NCBI RefSeq assembly: GCF_900129795.1
Contig: NZ_FQWW01000003.1
Location: 124,001 to 188,000 of the forward strand
Origin: Flavobacterium sp. CF108
GTDB lineage: Bacteria > Bacteroidota > Bacteroidia > Flavobacteriales > Flavobacteriaceae
DNA length: 64,000 nt
Direction: 5' to 3'
Below the pieces are notes generated by a model. The model was not told the DNA's origin. It searched no databases and saw nothing but the letters and a program-made list of their open reading frames with translations. Numbering within the stretch: the stretch's first letter is position 1; each line of letters opens with the position of its first letter. Of the stretch, positions 54,601-62,402 are shown one piece after another. The translations under genes were made by a program, and so were the position numbers.

Positions 54601-55418
54601 AAATTAATGAAAGATCCAATTACCGGAAGAGGGATTTTTTTCTCTAACGGAAATAGTTGTTTTTCCCAAGAATATTGACCGCCGTGACTTCCGTTGGTTA
54701 ATAAAGGATGATGGATTGCCAAAACAACCGTTTTTTCCTGATTTTTGTTTAAGATGCTTTCCAGTTCCTTAAAAAAATCTTCTCTCGTTTTTATGCTGCA
54801 ATTATCATTTATTGTAGGGTGATTATCCCAATCTTCCAGAAACCATTCACTGTCAATAGCTACTAACGTTGTTATACTATCAATTTTTACATCTTCGATT
54901 GGGCAGGATTTCCTTGGCAGAAAAGCTTTTTTATCATTTAAATTTTTTGTCACAAAATCGGCCTGTAATTCCAGACCTTTTATACCGCTGTACCAATCGT
55001 GGTTTCCGGGAATAAAAATTGTTTTTCCTTTAAAACCCTTAGCTAATTTTAACTGGTTCGTTAATTTTGTTTCTGCCAAAGCTTTATCATCAGCATTGTC
55101 AGTAGGAAAACCTTTCGGATAAATGTTGTCTCCTAAAAAAAGTAAAGTCGATTTTTTACTCGCTGTTTTAAGTTTTTGATGTAAAAGTTCAAGTGTTTGC
55201 TGTGCCTGCTCTTCATCAGCATTTCCGGCATCTCCAACAAGATAAAAAGTGTGGGCAATTTTTATAGTATCTGTTGCGTTTTCTGTTTCGTTAGCGCTAA
55301 CATCTTTTCCGTACTGCGCCTTATGTGTGGCACAAGAATAAATAAATGTTAAAGTTATAATTGCTAATGAAAATTTTTTAACCTTAGCAATAAAATGATT
55401 ATCCAAAAACAATTTCAT
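51690..55418 (-). CDS. Metallophosphoesterase, kinase-like region and outer-membrane barrel in one lipoprotein
   Basis: 1242 residues. The lipid cysteine is C29 (IYSC). Residues about 55-375 form a calcineurin-like phosphoesterase: GDAG (D63), FLGDN (D97, N98), GNHDW (N139-D141), HH near 236 and GHDHN (about 312-316). Residues about 445-760 contain GGGHQSVSLRM, MRGMKKSA, then LIGDWDRHADQW (617-628) and PRDRDQAF (645-652), like the catalytic loop and metal site of CotH/Fam20-type kinases. From about 890 to the end are BamA-like surface-antigen barrel strands ending in GAAYSF. It should be an outer-membrane enzyme on phosphorylated substrates. The phosphoesterase and barrel are clear; the kinase-like reading is inference. 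Its start lies 27 bp from the divergent HD-domain gene. Confidence 0.8.
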   Translation of the reverse strand: MKLFLDNHFIAKVKKFSLAIITLTFIYSCATHKAQYGKDVSANETENATDTIKIAHTFYLVGDAGNADEEQAQQTLELLHQKLKTASKKSTLLFLGDNIYPKGFPTDNADDKALAETKLTNQLKLAKGFKGKTIFIPGNHDWYSGIKGLELQADFVTKNLNDKKAFLPRKSCPIEDVKIDSITTLVAIDSEWFLEDWDNHPTINDNCSIKTREDFFKELESILNKNQEKTVVLAIHHPLLTNGSHGGQYSWEKQLFPLEKKIPLPVIGSFINLLRKTSGVSPQDLQNKQYTIYAKRIKTLLQKQQNVIVVSGHDHNLQYISKENIQQIISGAGSKSEAARAINPFDFSYGGNGYAALTLYKRGDAKVSFYGNENNKEKLLFEREIIKAKEINWASNIPNNFPPRITTSIYSTKMTDKSLVHKFLFGQHYRKYYSMPINVPVATLDTLKGGLKPIREGGGHQSVSLRMSDPKEREYVMRGMKKSASVFLQSVAFKDQYIVNDFEDTYTESFLFDFYTTSHPYAPFVTGSMSDKIGVLHTNPVLYYIPKQNGLGEFNAGFGDQLYMVEERPADNHLDGKDFGNPSDIIGTDDMMANLHKDEKYSVDEKEYIKARLFDMLIGDWDRHADQWRWAEFKKDGKVIYRPIPRDRDQAFAKYDGALLSILMNIPALRHMRTFKDKIGNVKWLSREPYPMDLAFLKTAEEKDWIEQAKFIQDNLSDSDIENAFKAMPKEVQDGTVDDIIRKLKIRKGDLQKYAAKYSDVLSKTVMIAGTDKKDKFVLNHNARKSIEIQVFRVKKEGDELVYTKTVNDAKTKNLWIYGLDDNDVFEVKGDQKSRIKVRLIGGQNNDTYNIENGRKVIVYDFKSKENTYNLDSKTQTQLTDDYDVNQYNFQKPKYNVVSGLPNIGFNPDDGVKLGVNLNYTVNNFKQNPYTQRHVLNAFYYFATGGLEFNYAAHFPGLLGKWVIDVESLYTTPNFAMNYFGYGNESQYNDDLGMDYNRVRIRKFNASTAIRHVGRYGSEFSVQPIFQRMTVEETENRFINIPSIVNPDVFNSQNYGSLKIKYLFKNSDFAAKPNLGMAFMIAATWTTNLDDTKKNFPTLESFLGFTHKLDHNGKLVLATYVKGKAIFNNNYEFYQGAALGGDTDLRGFRNERFLGNSYFSQSSDLRLSLGKIRKTIAPFTYGILGGFDYGRVWLDGEESRKWHQDYGGGFWLNAINVLTARISYFKSPDEVGRVIFGAAYSF

Positions 55419-55445
55419 AATTTAGTGGTATAAAAATATTCTTTT

Positions 55446-56624
55446 ATGAATCTAATAGAACAATCCGAGGATTTCGTCGGTAATTTACTCAAAGATAAAC
55501 TTTCTAATTTATATTCTTACCATAATTTTAACCATACTTTCACGGTAGTTACAGCGGTAAAAGAGCTTTGCAAAAAGGAAGATGTAGAAAGTGATGACAA
55601 AGAGGCACTTTTAGCTGCAGCCTGGTTTCATGATACAGGATATATTGAAGGTTACGAAAATCATGAAGTTAAGAGCGTAAAGATTGCAGCTGATTTTTTA
55701 AAGGAAAAAGGAAAATCAGAAAAATTTATCGAATTGGTTTCCAGTTTGATTTTGGCTACAGCCAGAGACTACCATCCAAAAACACATTTAGAAAAAATAA
55801 TTAAAGATGCTGATTATGCCCATTTAATGGGAACAGAATATGTTACAACCATCGAGTTATTGCGTTTAGAGCTAAAAAACACCGGAATTGTAAATTTTTC
55901 GAATGCCGAATGGACAAAAGAAAATCTGGACTTTTTACTGAATAAACATAGGTTCTATACGGATTATGCTTTAAGAAAATGGCAGCCTTTAAAAGAAAAA
56001 AATCTCATTTTGATTCAGAAAAAAATAAGCAAACAGGAATTGAAAGCTGCAGAAGAACTTGAAAAAGAAACCAAAAAAAGTGAAAAAGTTGAAAAACCAG
56101 ATCGAGGCGTTGATACATTATTTCGTGTTACGCTTGGAAATCATACCCGTTTAAGCGGAATTGCCGATAGTAAAGCGAATATTTTATTATCTGTAAATGC
56201 CATTATTATTTCGATTGCACTTTCATCTATCATTCCAAAATTAGACAGTCCGAAAAATGCACATTTAGTTATCCCGACATTTATTATGCTGATGTCGAGT
56301 GTAATCACTATTATTTTTGCGATCCTTTCTACAAGACCAAAAGTAACATCGGGTGTTTTTACAAGAGAAGATATCGAGAATAAAAAGATTAATTTATTGT
56401 TTTTTGGAAATTTCTACAAAATGCCTTTAGAAGAATACGACTGGGCTATGAACGAAATGATGAAAGACCGCGATTATCTTTATTCAAACATGATTAAAGA
56501 TTTATATTATCTGGGATTGGTTTTACAGCGAAAATATAACCTGCTCCGTATTGCGTACAACCTATTTATGTTTGGAATTATTGTTACTGTAATTGCGTTT
56601 GTAATTGCATTTAAGTCGATTTAA
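55446..56624 (+). CDS. HD-domain protein fused to Pycsar-effector-like TM domain (DUF5706)
   Basis: 392 residues. The N-terminal part (about 10-180) is an HD phosphohydrolase domain with H30, H62-D63 in WFHDTGY, further H73 and H110, and D121 in KDADYAH. A charged coiled-coil-like linker (about 190-220, KELKAAEELEKETKKSE pattern) leads to a C-terminal region with the block DTLFRVTLGNHTRLSGIADSK and membrane helices at about 246-265, 273-294 and 370-389. That block is the one found in PycTM effectors (DUF5706) of Pycsar antiphage systems. No nucleotide cyclase gene is nearby. A role in cyclic-nucleotide signalling or defence is inferred. Confidence 0.8.
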   Translation: MNLIEQSEDFVGNLLKDKLSNLYSYHNFNHTFTVVTAVKELCKKEDVESDDKEALLAAAWFHDTGYIEGYENHEVKSVKIAADFLKEKGKSEKFIELVSSLILATARDYHPKTHLEKIIKDADYAHLMGTEYVTTIELLRLELKNTGIVNFSNAEWTKENLDFLLNKHRFYTDYALRKWQPLKEKNLILIQKKISKQELKAAEELEKETKKSEKVEKPDRGVDTLFRVTLGNHTRLSGIADSKANILLSVNAIIISIALSSIIPKLDSPKNAHLVIPTFIMLMSSVITIIFAILSTRPKVTSGVFTREDIENKKINLLFFGNFYKMPLEEYDWAMNEMMKDRDYLYSNMIKDLYYLGLVLQRKYNLLRIAYNLFMFGIIVTVIAFVIAFKSI

Positions 56625-56647
56625 ATTTTAAAACGTATAAAAATTAG

Positions 56648-56731
56648 ACGCGGATTATACGGATTCGCTTCGCGAAGACGCGGATAAAAACAGATTTTTT
56701 ATGTATTTATATAAATCCGTATAATCCGCGT
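56648..56731. repeat. Inverted repeat, ACGCGGATTATACGGATT family
   Basis: Perfect 18-nt arms at 56648-56665 and 56714-56731; the loop holds the small palindrome CTTCGCGAAG and a second half unit ACGCGGATAAAAACAG. It lies between convergent genes and could terminate both weakly. Confidence 0.85.
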
Positions 56732-56772
56732 TCTATTTTTATAAAATTTGACTATAAGAAAAAGCTCAACTT

Positions 56773-59142
56773 TTAGTTGAGCTCATCTAATAAATCCTGA
56801 TAGGTAATTTTCTTTATTTTCGAATTATTTACGTTATTAATTACTTTTACACGAATCGCTTTTAAACCAGAAACTCCCTGAAGATCTTCAACTTCAAATT
56901 GTTCAATTGATGGTTCCAAAACTTTCTTGTGCTGCAAATATTTGATGTATTTTAAATATTCTGCCTCTTCACTGTTTTGAGAGTAAACGATTGTAATTTT
57001 CTCTTTTTCAGTAATTCTTTCAGTTGTTCCTTTAATGTTCGATTTGTCGATACGTTTTTTAACGACTTCATATCTTGCATTATAAGTTCCGTCAACGTCG
57101 AAACGTTTTTCATCCATTCTAAAACGGATAGAAAGCGGCGAACTGAAAACCAAAATCAGCGAAGTAACATCTAATTCATACGGAAGCGATTCCTTAAGCT
57201 GATGATGCTCTAATTCCATTTCGCATAAAGTCTGTAACTGCCACAAACGTAAATTGTGCAGGTACATAATGTCAAACGGTTTTGTTGGCGAAATCGAAGC
57301 TCCAATATATAAGTTATGCTCAACACCATCCGTTTTAAAACGTTCGTAATAATGCGGATAAATTTGCTGCGCTTCAACCTGTTTTTTGTCTAATACAGAA
57401 GCCAGCCTTTTATTGATAATCGACATTGCATTGTCAAACTTCTTTCTTTCCTGATAAAACATTCCGGTTTTTTCATCCAGACTTTCAAAGTACAACTCTT
57501 CTAACTTTTTATTTTTAGCATTGTCTTTGGTATTTTTCAATATCGGATGAATTTCATCTTCAATATAACGCTGAATATGCTGTTCCATATCTGCTTTTAG
57601 CGGAAAATCCAATTCACTTCGAAGAGATTCCAATTCAAATTTTCTTTGCTCTAAAAGTACCAGATTTGAATTCGGTTTTTGATTATCGAAAATTTCCAAA
57701 AGAGCAGTAAGCTGATTTTTCAAGTCGATTTTAACCGTTTCATTTCGGTGTTCAGATGAACCTTTAATATCAATTTGTCCGTATAATGGGAATACATTTT
57801 TAAATACAATTTCCTTAAAAATATAATCTTTAGTGTGATTTATATTTTGGAAATAGTTTTGAGATTCTTTTCTGAATTTCCAATAAACGCTTGGGTGAAT
57901 CGTAGTATATTCACGCTGAATAATAGCTTCAACCTGATGCTGCATATCTGTATTATAGCGATCAATAGTATCTGTTAAATACGGTAAAACCAATTCTAAT
58001 TTAGTCGCATTTACACTGTTTAATTCGCGTATATTATCAGAAACCAATTCGACAACGCCCAATAAATGGTCGTCTTTTATAACTGGAGCAAAAACACAGC
58101 TTTGAATTCCTTGTTTCAATAAATGCTCACCAAGTTTTTGGTTTGAAGATTCTTCGATAAATTTTTTCACGTTTGAAATTACAAACGGTTCCTTTTTATC
58201 TAAAAGATTTTCAAATGAACATCCAAAAAATGCGTTTTTACAATCCACTTCCTGAGCAGATGAAAGTAAAAAACTCTGCATTTGGTTGTCAAATTTTATT
58301 GGTCGTATAAATTTTTCTTCCTCAGGGTTATAGATAATAAAACCAACTTTTAAACTCGGAATTTTAAAAATAGATCTAAAGATGTTCTCTATAATTTCTG
58401 TAGAGGCAACTCTTGAAGTTTCTGGTTTTAAAAGATTACTTTTTAAATTAGAGATTGCACTTTCTGTAGTTGCATCAAATAAAGAAACAATTCCGAAGCC
58501 TTTTAAAATCCAGCTTCTTGGCGGAAATTTAGATTTCCATAAATCAATATCGTTATAATTATCAATCAAAACATCAATATCGTCCTGTGTAAGCTGTGGT
58601 GCATTCTCTGTAGGTGTGATTTCCATGAAATCGGCATTGTACAGAATACGATAATGTTTTTCTACACCTTCTTCATCCGGAATATCGTAGAAAAAAGGTT
58701 TATTAAAATCAATATTTTGACGATAATAAGCGCTTAAAATCAAACAGCAGTTATTGATATAGAATTGGTGATCATCAAAATCACGAATTTCCATGTAAAA
58801 CTCATCACCGGCATTACGTAAAATTTTCTTGAAACGCTCTGTATAATTAAATGATATATTTTGAAAAGGTATTGTTATGGCTTTTATTTCATTGTTTGTT
58901 AAAGCCGTAGGGAATAAGTCAGCAGCAATGTTTTTAATTAAAGCTTCATTATCCTTAATAGTGCTGTAATCGCGAATTCCTGTTCTGAATTCCGGATACG
59001 CTTCAATTTCTTTTAAAATCGCTTTGGCGTAGTTAGATCGGTAATCAACATTAGATAAAGCAATCTGCTCAAAAGATTCAATTAGTTTATGAAATGAGAT
59101 TATCGTTTCGAAAGGACTTTCGGTTGGTAAAAGACGATCCAT
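56773..59142 (-). CDS. Large GAF-domain protein of unknown output
   Basis: 789 residues, soluble, no signal peptide. A GAF-like domain is visible in the region about 245-400 (KVGFIIYNPEEEKFI, GIQSCVFAPVIKDDHLLGVVELVSDN). The N-terminal 240 residues and the C-terminal 390 residues (rich in helices, FKTDGVEHNLYIGASISP, ITEKEKITIVYSQNSEEAEY) match no family that I recognise. No kinase, cyclase, phosphodiesterase or DNA-binding output domain was seen. It converges with the HD-DUF5706 gene and diverges from the SDR/TetR unit. Confidence 0.7.
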   Translation of the reverse strand: MDRLLPTESPFETIISFHKLIESFEQIALSNVDYRSNYAKAILKEIEAYPEFRTGIRDYSTIKDNEALIKNIAADLFPTALTNNEIKAITIPFQNISFNYTERFKKILRNAGDEFYMEIRDFDDHQFYINNCCLILSAYYRQNIDFNKPFFYDIPDEEGVEKHYRILYNADFMEITPTENAPQLTQDDIDVLIDNYNDIDLWKSKFPPRSWILKGFGIVSLFDATTESAISNLKSNLLKPETSRVASTEIIENIFRSIFKIPSLKVGFIIYNPEEEKFIRPIKFDNQMQSFLLSSAQEVDCKNAFFGCSFENLLDKKEPFVISNVKKFIEESSNQKLGEHLLKQGIQSCVFAPVIKDDHLLGVVELVSDNIRELNSVNATKLELVLPYLTDTIDRYNTDMQHQVEAIIQREYTTIHPSVYWKFRKESQNYFQNINHTKDYIFKEIVFKNVFPLYGQIDIKGSSEHRNETVKIDLKNQLTALLEIFDNQKPNSNLVLLEQRKFELESLRSELDFPLKADMEQHIQRYIEDEIHPILKNTKDNAKNKKLEELYFESLDEKTGMFYQERKKFDNAMSIINKRLASVLDKKQVEAQQIYPHYYERFKTDGVEHNLYIGASISPTKPFDIMYLHNLRLWQLQTLCEMELEHHQLKESLPYELDVTSLILVFSSPLSIRFRMDEKRFDVDGTYNARYEVVKKRIDKSNIKGTTERITEKEKITIVYSQNSEEAEYLKYIKYLQHKKVLEPSIEQFEVEDLQGVSGLKAIRVKVINNVNNSKIKKITYQDLLDELN

Positions 59143-59295
59143 CTGTTTTTTGTTTTTAGAATTACAAAATTAAGCATAAATTAAGAATTGGCGACATTTT
59201 ACGATTTGTTTCGTTTATAGTTTCATAGGTATAAACCCTTATAAAATGGCACTTTTAGAAGTAAATAATTATTTTAACAAAAAATTAACTTTATA

Positions 59296-59321
59296 AATAA
59301 CGGAACGATCGTTCCGTTATT
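59296..59321. promoter_or_regulatory. TetR-type operator before SDR gene
   Basis: A perfect 26-bp palindrome centred at 59308/59309, core half-site CGGAACGA. It lies just ahead of the -7 box at 59323. A second, imperfect copy (GGAACGATTGTTCC) precedes the TetR gene, so the local regulator probably binds both. Confidence 0.8.
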
Positions 59322-59322
59322 G

Positions 59323-59330
59323 TATCTTTG
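59323..59330 (+). promoter_or_regulatory. -7 box of the SDR gene
   Basis: TATCTTTG, 1 bp after the palindrome; the start would be near 59337. The operator covers the -33 region, which fits repression. Confidence 0.6.
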
Positions 59331-59373
59331 TACCATAATAATTGAATAATCAATAACTTAAATAACAAACAAA

Positions 59374-60126
59374 ATGAAAAATTTAGAAAACAAAGTAGCT
59401 ATTGTAACAGGAGGAAATAGTGGAATTGGATACGCAGCAGCAGCTGATTTAGTATCAAAAGGAGCAAAAGTAATTGTAACAGGAAGAAACAAAGAAGCTT
59501 TGGCAAAAGCCGAAACAGAATTGAACGTTACCGGAATTGTTGCAGATCAATCTGATTTAAAATCAATTGATAGTTTAGTAGAACAAGTAAAAGCACAATT
59601 CGGAAAAGTGGATATTTTATTTTTAAATGCAGGAGTTGCCTCTTTTGCTCCGGTAGATTCAGCTTCAGAAGAACATTATGACAGTATTATGAATGTGAAT
59701 GTAAAAGGAGTTTATTTTACAGTTCAAAAAGTATTACCAATCCTGAATGATGGAGGTTCTATAATTTTTAATACTTCGATCAATGCTCATGTTGGTATGC
59801 CAAATTCTAGTGTATATGCAGCAAGCAAAGCAGCAGTATTATCTTTAAATAAAGTATTCGCTACAGAATTAGCACCAAGAAAAATTAGAGTAAATGCTGT
59901 TTCTCCTGGTCCGGTTGAAACACCGCTTTACGGAAAACTAGGTTTAGAAAAAACAGAAGTAGAAGGTTTTGGAGCTGTTTTAGGAGAAAAAATATTATTG
60001 AAACGTTTTGGTCAGGCTTCTGAGATTGCAAAAACAGTTAGTTTCCTTGCTTCAGATGATGCATCGTTTATTACAGGAACTGAAATTGTTGTTGATGGCG
60101 GACTTACGGTAAACGCTGTAGTATAA
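59374..60126 (+). CDS. Short-chain dehydrogenase/reductase
   Basis: 250 residues, classical SDR: cofactor motif TGGNSGIG (12-19), NAG at about 85-87, catalytic S135, Y148 and K152 (YAASK), and PGPVETP after the active site. It is a soluble NAD(P)-dependent oxidoreductase of unknown substrate. It is expressed from an operator-controlled promoter and is followed after 72 bp by the TetR gene that has the same operator, so it is the likely target of that repressor, as in many quinone or aldehyde stress units. Confidence 0.92.
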   Translation: MKNLENKVAIVTGGNSGIGYAAAADLVSKGAKVIVTGRNKEALAKAETELNVTGIVADQSDLKSIDSLVEQVKAQFGKVDILFLNAGVASFAPVDSASEEHYDSIMNVNVKGVYFTVQKVLPILNDGGSIIFNTSINAHVGMPNSSVYAASKAAVLSLNKVFATELAPRKIRVNAVSPGPVETPLYGKLGLEKTEVEGFGAVLGEKILLKRFGQASEIAKTVSFLASDDASFITGTEIVVDGGLTVNAVV

Positions 60127-60143
60127 TTTTTTCGACCTATTCA

Positions 60144-60157
60144 GGAACGATTGTTCC
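60144..60157. promoter_or_regulatory. Second TetR-type operator
   Basis: GGAACGATTGTTCC differs by one base from the centre of the perfect palindrome at 59296-59321. It lies 10 bp upstream of a TATATTTG -7 box and suggests autoregulation. Confidence 0.75.
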
Positions 60158-60167
60158 ATTTAATTCT

Positions 60168-60175
60168 TATATTTG
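60168..60175 (+). promoter_or_regulatory. -7 box of the TetR gene
   Basis: TATATTTG predicts a transcript start near 60182, 17 nt before the ATG at 60199. Confidence 0.6.
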
Positions 60176-60198
60176 TAAAGAAATTTAATTTTGATGTC

Positions 60199-60780
60199 AT
60201 GGCTAGAACGAAGGAATTTAATGAAGATCAGGCTTTAGATAAAGCAATTGAAATTTTTTGGCACAAAGGTTATAACGGGACATCTGCCCAGGATTTGGTA
60301 ACACATTTAGGTTTAAGCCGCTCTAGTTTGTATGATACTTTTGGCGACAAGCAAAAACTGTTTTCAAAGTCTTTACAACGTTATCAGCAACAGAATCAAG
60401 ATGCTGTAAAAGAGCTTTTGGATAAATCTGAAAATGTCAAAGAAACTCTGCATGCTATTTTTAAACAAGCGGTTATAGAAAGCCTCGAAGATAGAATTAC
60501 AAAAGGCTGTTTTATGGTAAATTCTTCGGTAGAGTTGGCTATGCACGATGAAGAAATTGCTAAGATTGTAAAAAGCAACAGCCAGACAATGGAAGAAGTT
60601 TTTACAAATGCAGTAAAAAAAGGGCAGCAGGCTGGACATATTTCAAAACAGTTAGATGCGAAAATCTTAGCCCGATTCATCTTTAATAACTATTCCGGAA
60701 TTAGGGTTTTGGCCCGCGCCGGAGAAAGAGATAAACAAGTTTATGATGATATTGTAAAAGCAGTTTTTTCTCTTTTATAA
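60199..60780 (+). CDS. TetR/AcrR-family repressor
   Basis: 193 residues from the ATG at 60199. A longer frame from TTG at 60151 is rejected because that codon lies inside the operator and upstream of the -7 box, and because MARTKEFNEDQALDKAIEIF is the usual family start. The TetR HTH is at about 8-52 (FWHKGYNGTSAQDLV, GLSRSSLYDTFGDK). The ligand-binding helices include FKQAVIESLEDRITKGCFMVNSSVELA, as in the YxaF/AcrR-C16 group. It probably represses the SDR gene and itself. Confidence 0.92.
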   Translation: MARTKEFNEDQALDKAIEIFWHKGYNGTSAQDLVTHLGLSRSSLYDTFGDKQKLFSKSLQRYQQQNQDAVKELLDKSENVKETLHAIFKQAVIESLEDRITKGCFMVNSSVELAMHDEEIAKIVKSNSQTMEEVFTNAVKKGQQAGHISKQLDAKILARFIFNNYSGIRVLARAGERDKQVYDDIVKAVFSLL

Positions 60781-60800
60781 TATCGAAAATAAGAACAATA

Positions 60801-60837
60801 AAAAAATGGCAATTACATTTTGTAACTGCCATTTTTT
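60801..60837. terminator. Bidirectional terminator
   Basis: 17-nt arms (AAAAAATGGCAATTACA with TGTAACTGCCATTTTTT) and a 3-nt loop; the single mismatch becomes a G-T pair in minus-strand RNA. It lies between the convergent TetR and NdpA-like genes. Confidence 0.9.
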
Positions 60838-60869
60838 GTTTTAAGTAAGTAATAGAAAATGAAAACTTC

Positions 60870-61928
60870 TTAGCTTTTTTCTTCTTTATTGAAATACACT
60901 AAGTAGTAATACATTTGTTTTTCTTCATCCCAGCCTTTTTCAACAAATTTTTCTGCACTTTCTGGATTGATAAAATCCATTTTAATCTGAATGTGAGTAT
61001 CTAGGTTAATTACGTTTTTAATCGATTTTCTGGCGTCAGAAACTGCTGCGTTGGCAATTGGGAATGAGGTTACATCTTCGATGCTGTATTTTTCTCCTTT
61101 ATCAACTTTATAGTTTTTGAATTCAGGAATCAAGTCTGGATTGTCTAATACTTCATTCAGGAAATTTTGCTCTTCAAACTGATCATTTTTAGCAAAATAA
61201 TTCACAGATCGGTTCATAAACATTACTTCCTCTTTTTTGTCTTCTGCTGGTAAAACTACATCTTTTGCGAAGTTCTGGCAGAATTTCAAGTATTTTTTAG
61301 TGATGAAGTTCTCATCTTCAAAAGCATCTACAGATAAAAAATGTTCTAACCAATAACGCGCGTCGTAACGGTTGCTGTCTACAGTTAGAATTTTGTACCC
61401 TTCTTCTTTTTTATAATTAAAAATCAAACATCCTTTATCTAATTTGCTCAGGTTGATTCCTTGCTGCAAAATCATTTCAAGGTTGCTGTTTTTTTCTTCA
61501 AATTGTAAAAAGTCTGACTGCAATTCGCTTTTAAAAATTCCGATTGCGTCAACTACATTATTATCAATACTTAAGTTTGTTAAGTACGTTACATAAACCT
61601 CTCCGTTTTTAATATGCGGATGATTCGACTGTTCAAATAAATGTGTCGTGATTTTTTTTGAAATCTCCTGTAAATTAGAAGGATTAGTAAAAATCTCCGT
61701 CGCATATTTAAACATATCGTTGTAATCCAAGTCCACTTCGTGCGCAAACTGATAATAGTTTTCTTCTTTCTCTCTAAAAGGTTTAAAGAAGTACTCTTTT
61801 ATCAAAGGCACAATTTCATCATTTAGATTAAATGGCTGCTCTGATAAAAAAATAGCTTCGTTACGGCTTTTGTTCCCTACGCGGTGTATCGCAAGCGTCT
61901 CGATGTGGGTGTTGAATAGGTTTATCAT
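60870..61928 (-). CDS. Nucleoid-associated protein, NdpA/YejK-like
   Basis: 352 residues, soluble. The order of blocks is that of the 37-kDa nucleoid-associated family: an opening IETLAIHRVGNKSRNE, LFEQSNHPHIKNGEVYVTYL near 105-120, GIFKSE near 129, LDKGCLIFN near 165 and a YFLNFIPI-like central region replaced by DSNRYDARYWLEHFLSV. Family proteins bind DNA or the nucleoid; the exact role is unclear. Downstream of the coding region is a strong terminator. Confidence 0.8.
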   Translation of the reverse strand: MINLFNTHIETLAIHRVGNKSRNEAIFLSEQPFNLNDEIVPLIKEYFFKPFREKEENYYQFAHEVDLDYNDMFKYATEIFTNPSNLQEISKKITTHLFEQSNHPHIKNGEVYVTYLTNLSIDNNVVDAIGIFKSELQSDFLQFEEKNSNLEMILQQGINLSKLDKGCLIFNYKKEEGYKILTVDSNRYDARYWLEHFLSVDAFEDENFITKKYLKFCQNFAKDVVLPAEDKKEEVMFMNRSVNYFAKNDQFEEQNFLNEVLDNPDLIPEFKNYKVDKGEKYSIEDVTSFPIANAAVSDARKSIKNVINLDTHIQIKMDFINPESAEKFVEKGWDEEKQMYYYLVYFNKEEKS

Positions 61929-61937
61929 ATATTTTAG

Positions 61938-61970
61938 GTTCAGAGTTGCAGAGGTTCAAAGGGACAAAGG
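61938..61970. repeat. Flanking repeat, left of four-helix-bundle gene
   Basis: Contains AGAGGTTCAAAGGGACAAAG; its inverted relative lies at 62403-62440 on the other side of the gene at 61971-62330. Confidence 0.6.
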
Positions 61971-62330
61971 TTATTTTCTGTCTTTTATTTTTCTTATAAA
62001 AGAGCTTAACATTCGTTCTATTTCTCTGCTTTCTCCATTTATTTTATTGAATTGATACTTGGTTATATATTTTAAATTGAATGAAATTTCAAGCTGAGTC
62101 TGCATTTCAAACAGTGATGAAATTGAAATATTTAAGAATCTCAAATAATCATTATTTCCGTCTCTTCCGTATCCCTCAGCAATATTACTCGGTATTGATA
62201 TTGAACATCTTCTAATTTGTGAAGATAGTCCATAAATTTCTTCTTTCGGGAATGAATTTGTTAATTGGTAAATTTCGGTAACTAAGTTCATTGACTTCTG
62301 CCAAATCAAAAGATCTCTAAAAGTATTCAT
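61971..62330 (-). CDS. Four-helix-bundle protein (S23/IVP family)
   Basis: 119 residues with the family hallmarks FRDLLIWQKSMNL, SSQIRRCSISIPSNIAEGYGR and LRFLNISISSLFEMQTQLE. These are small helical proteins first known from intervening sequences in 23S rRNA genes and similar to the Avd proteins of diversity-generating retroelements; a function is not known for stand-alone copies. It is 42 bp from the NdpA-like gene and flanked by inverted repeats. Confidence 0.9.
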   Translation of the reverse strand: MNTFRDLLIWQKSMNLVTEIYQLTNSFPKEEIYGLSSQIRRCSISIPSNIAEGYGRDGNNDYLRFLNISISSLFEMQTQLEISFNLKYITKYQFNKINGESREIERMLSSFIRKIKDRK

Positions 62331-62402
62331 ATTTTGTATTTAAAAATAAAACACAAAAATAAAAATATTCCTACAATAAGAAATCGGAGATTCTAAAGAA
62401 AA

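Noticed and set aside
60151..60198. Longer TetR reading frame starting at TTG 60151
   Set aside because: The TTG lies inside the second operator and upstream of the -7 box; MARTKEF at 60199 is the usual family start.
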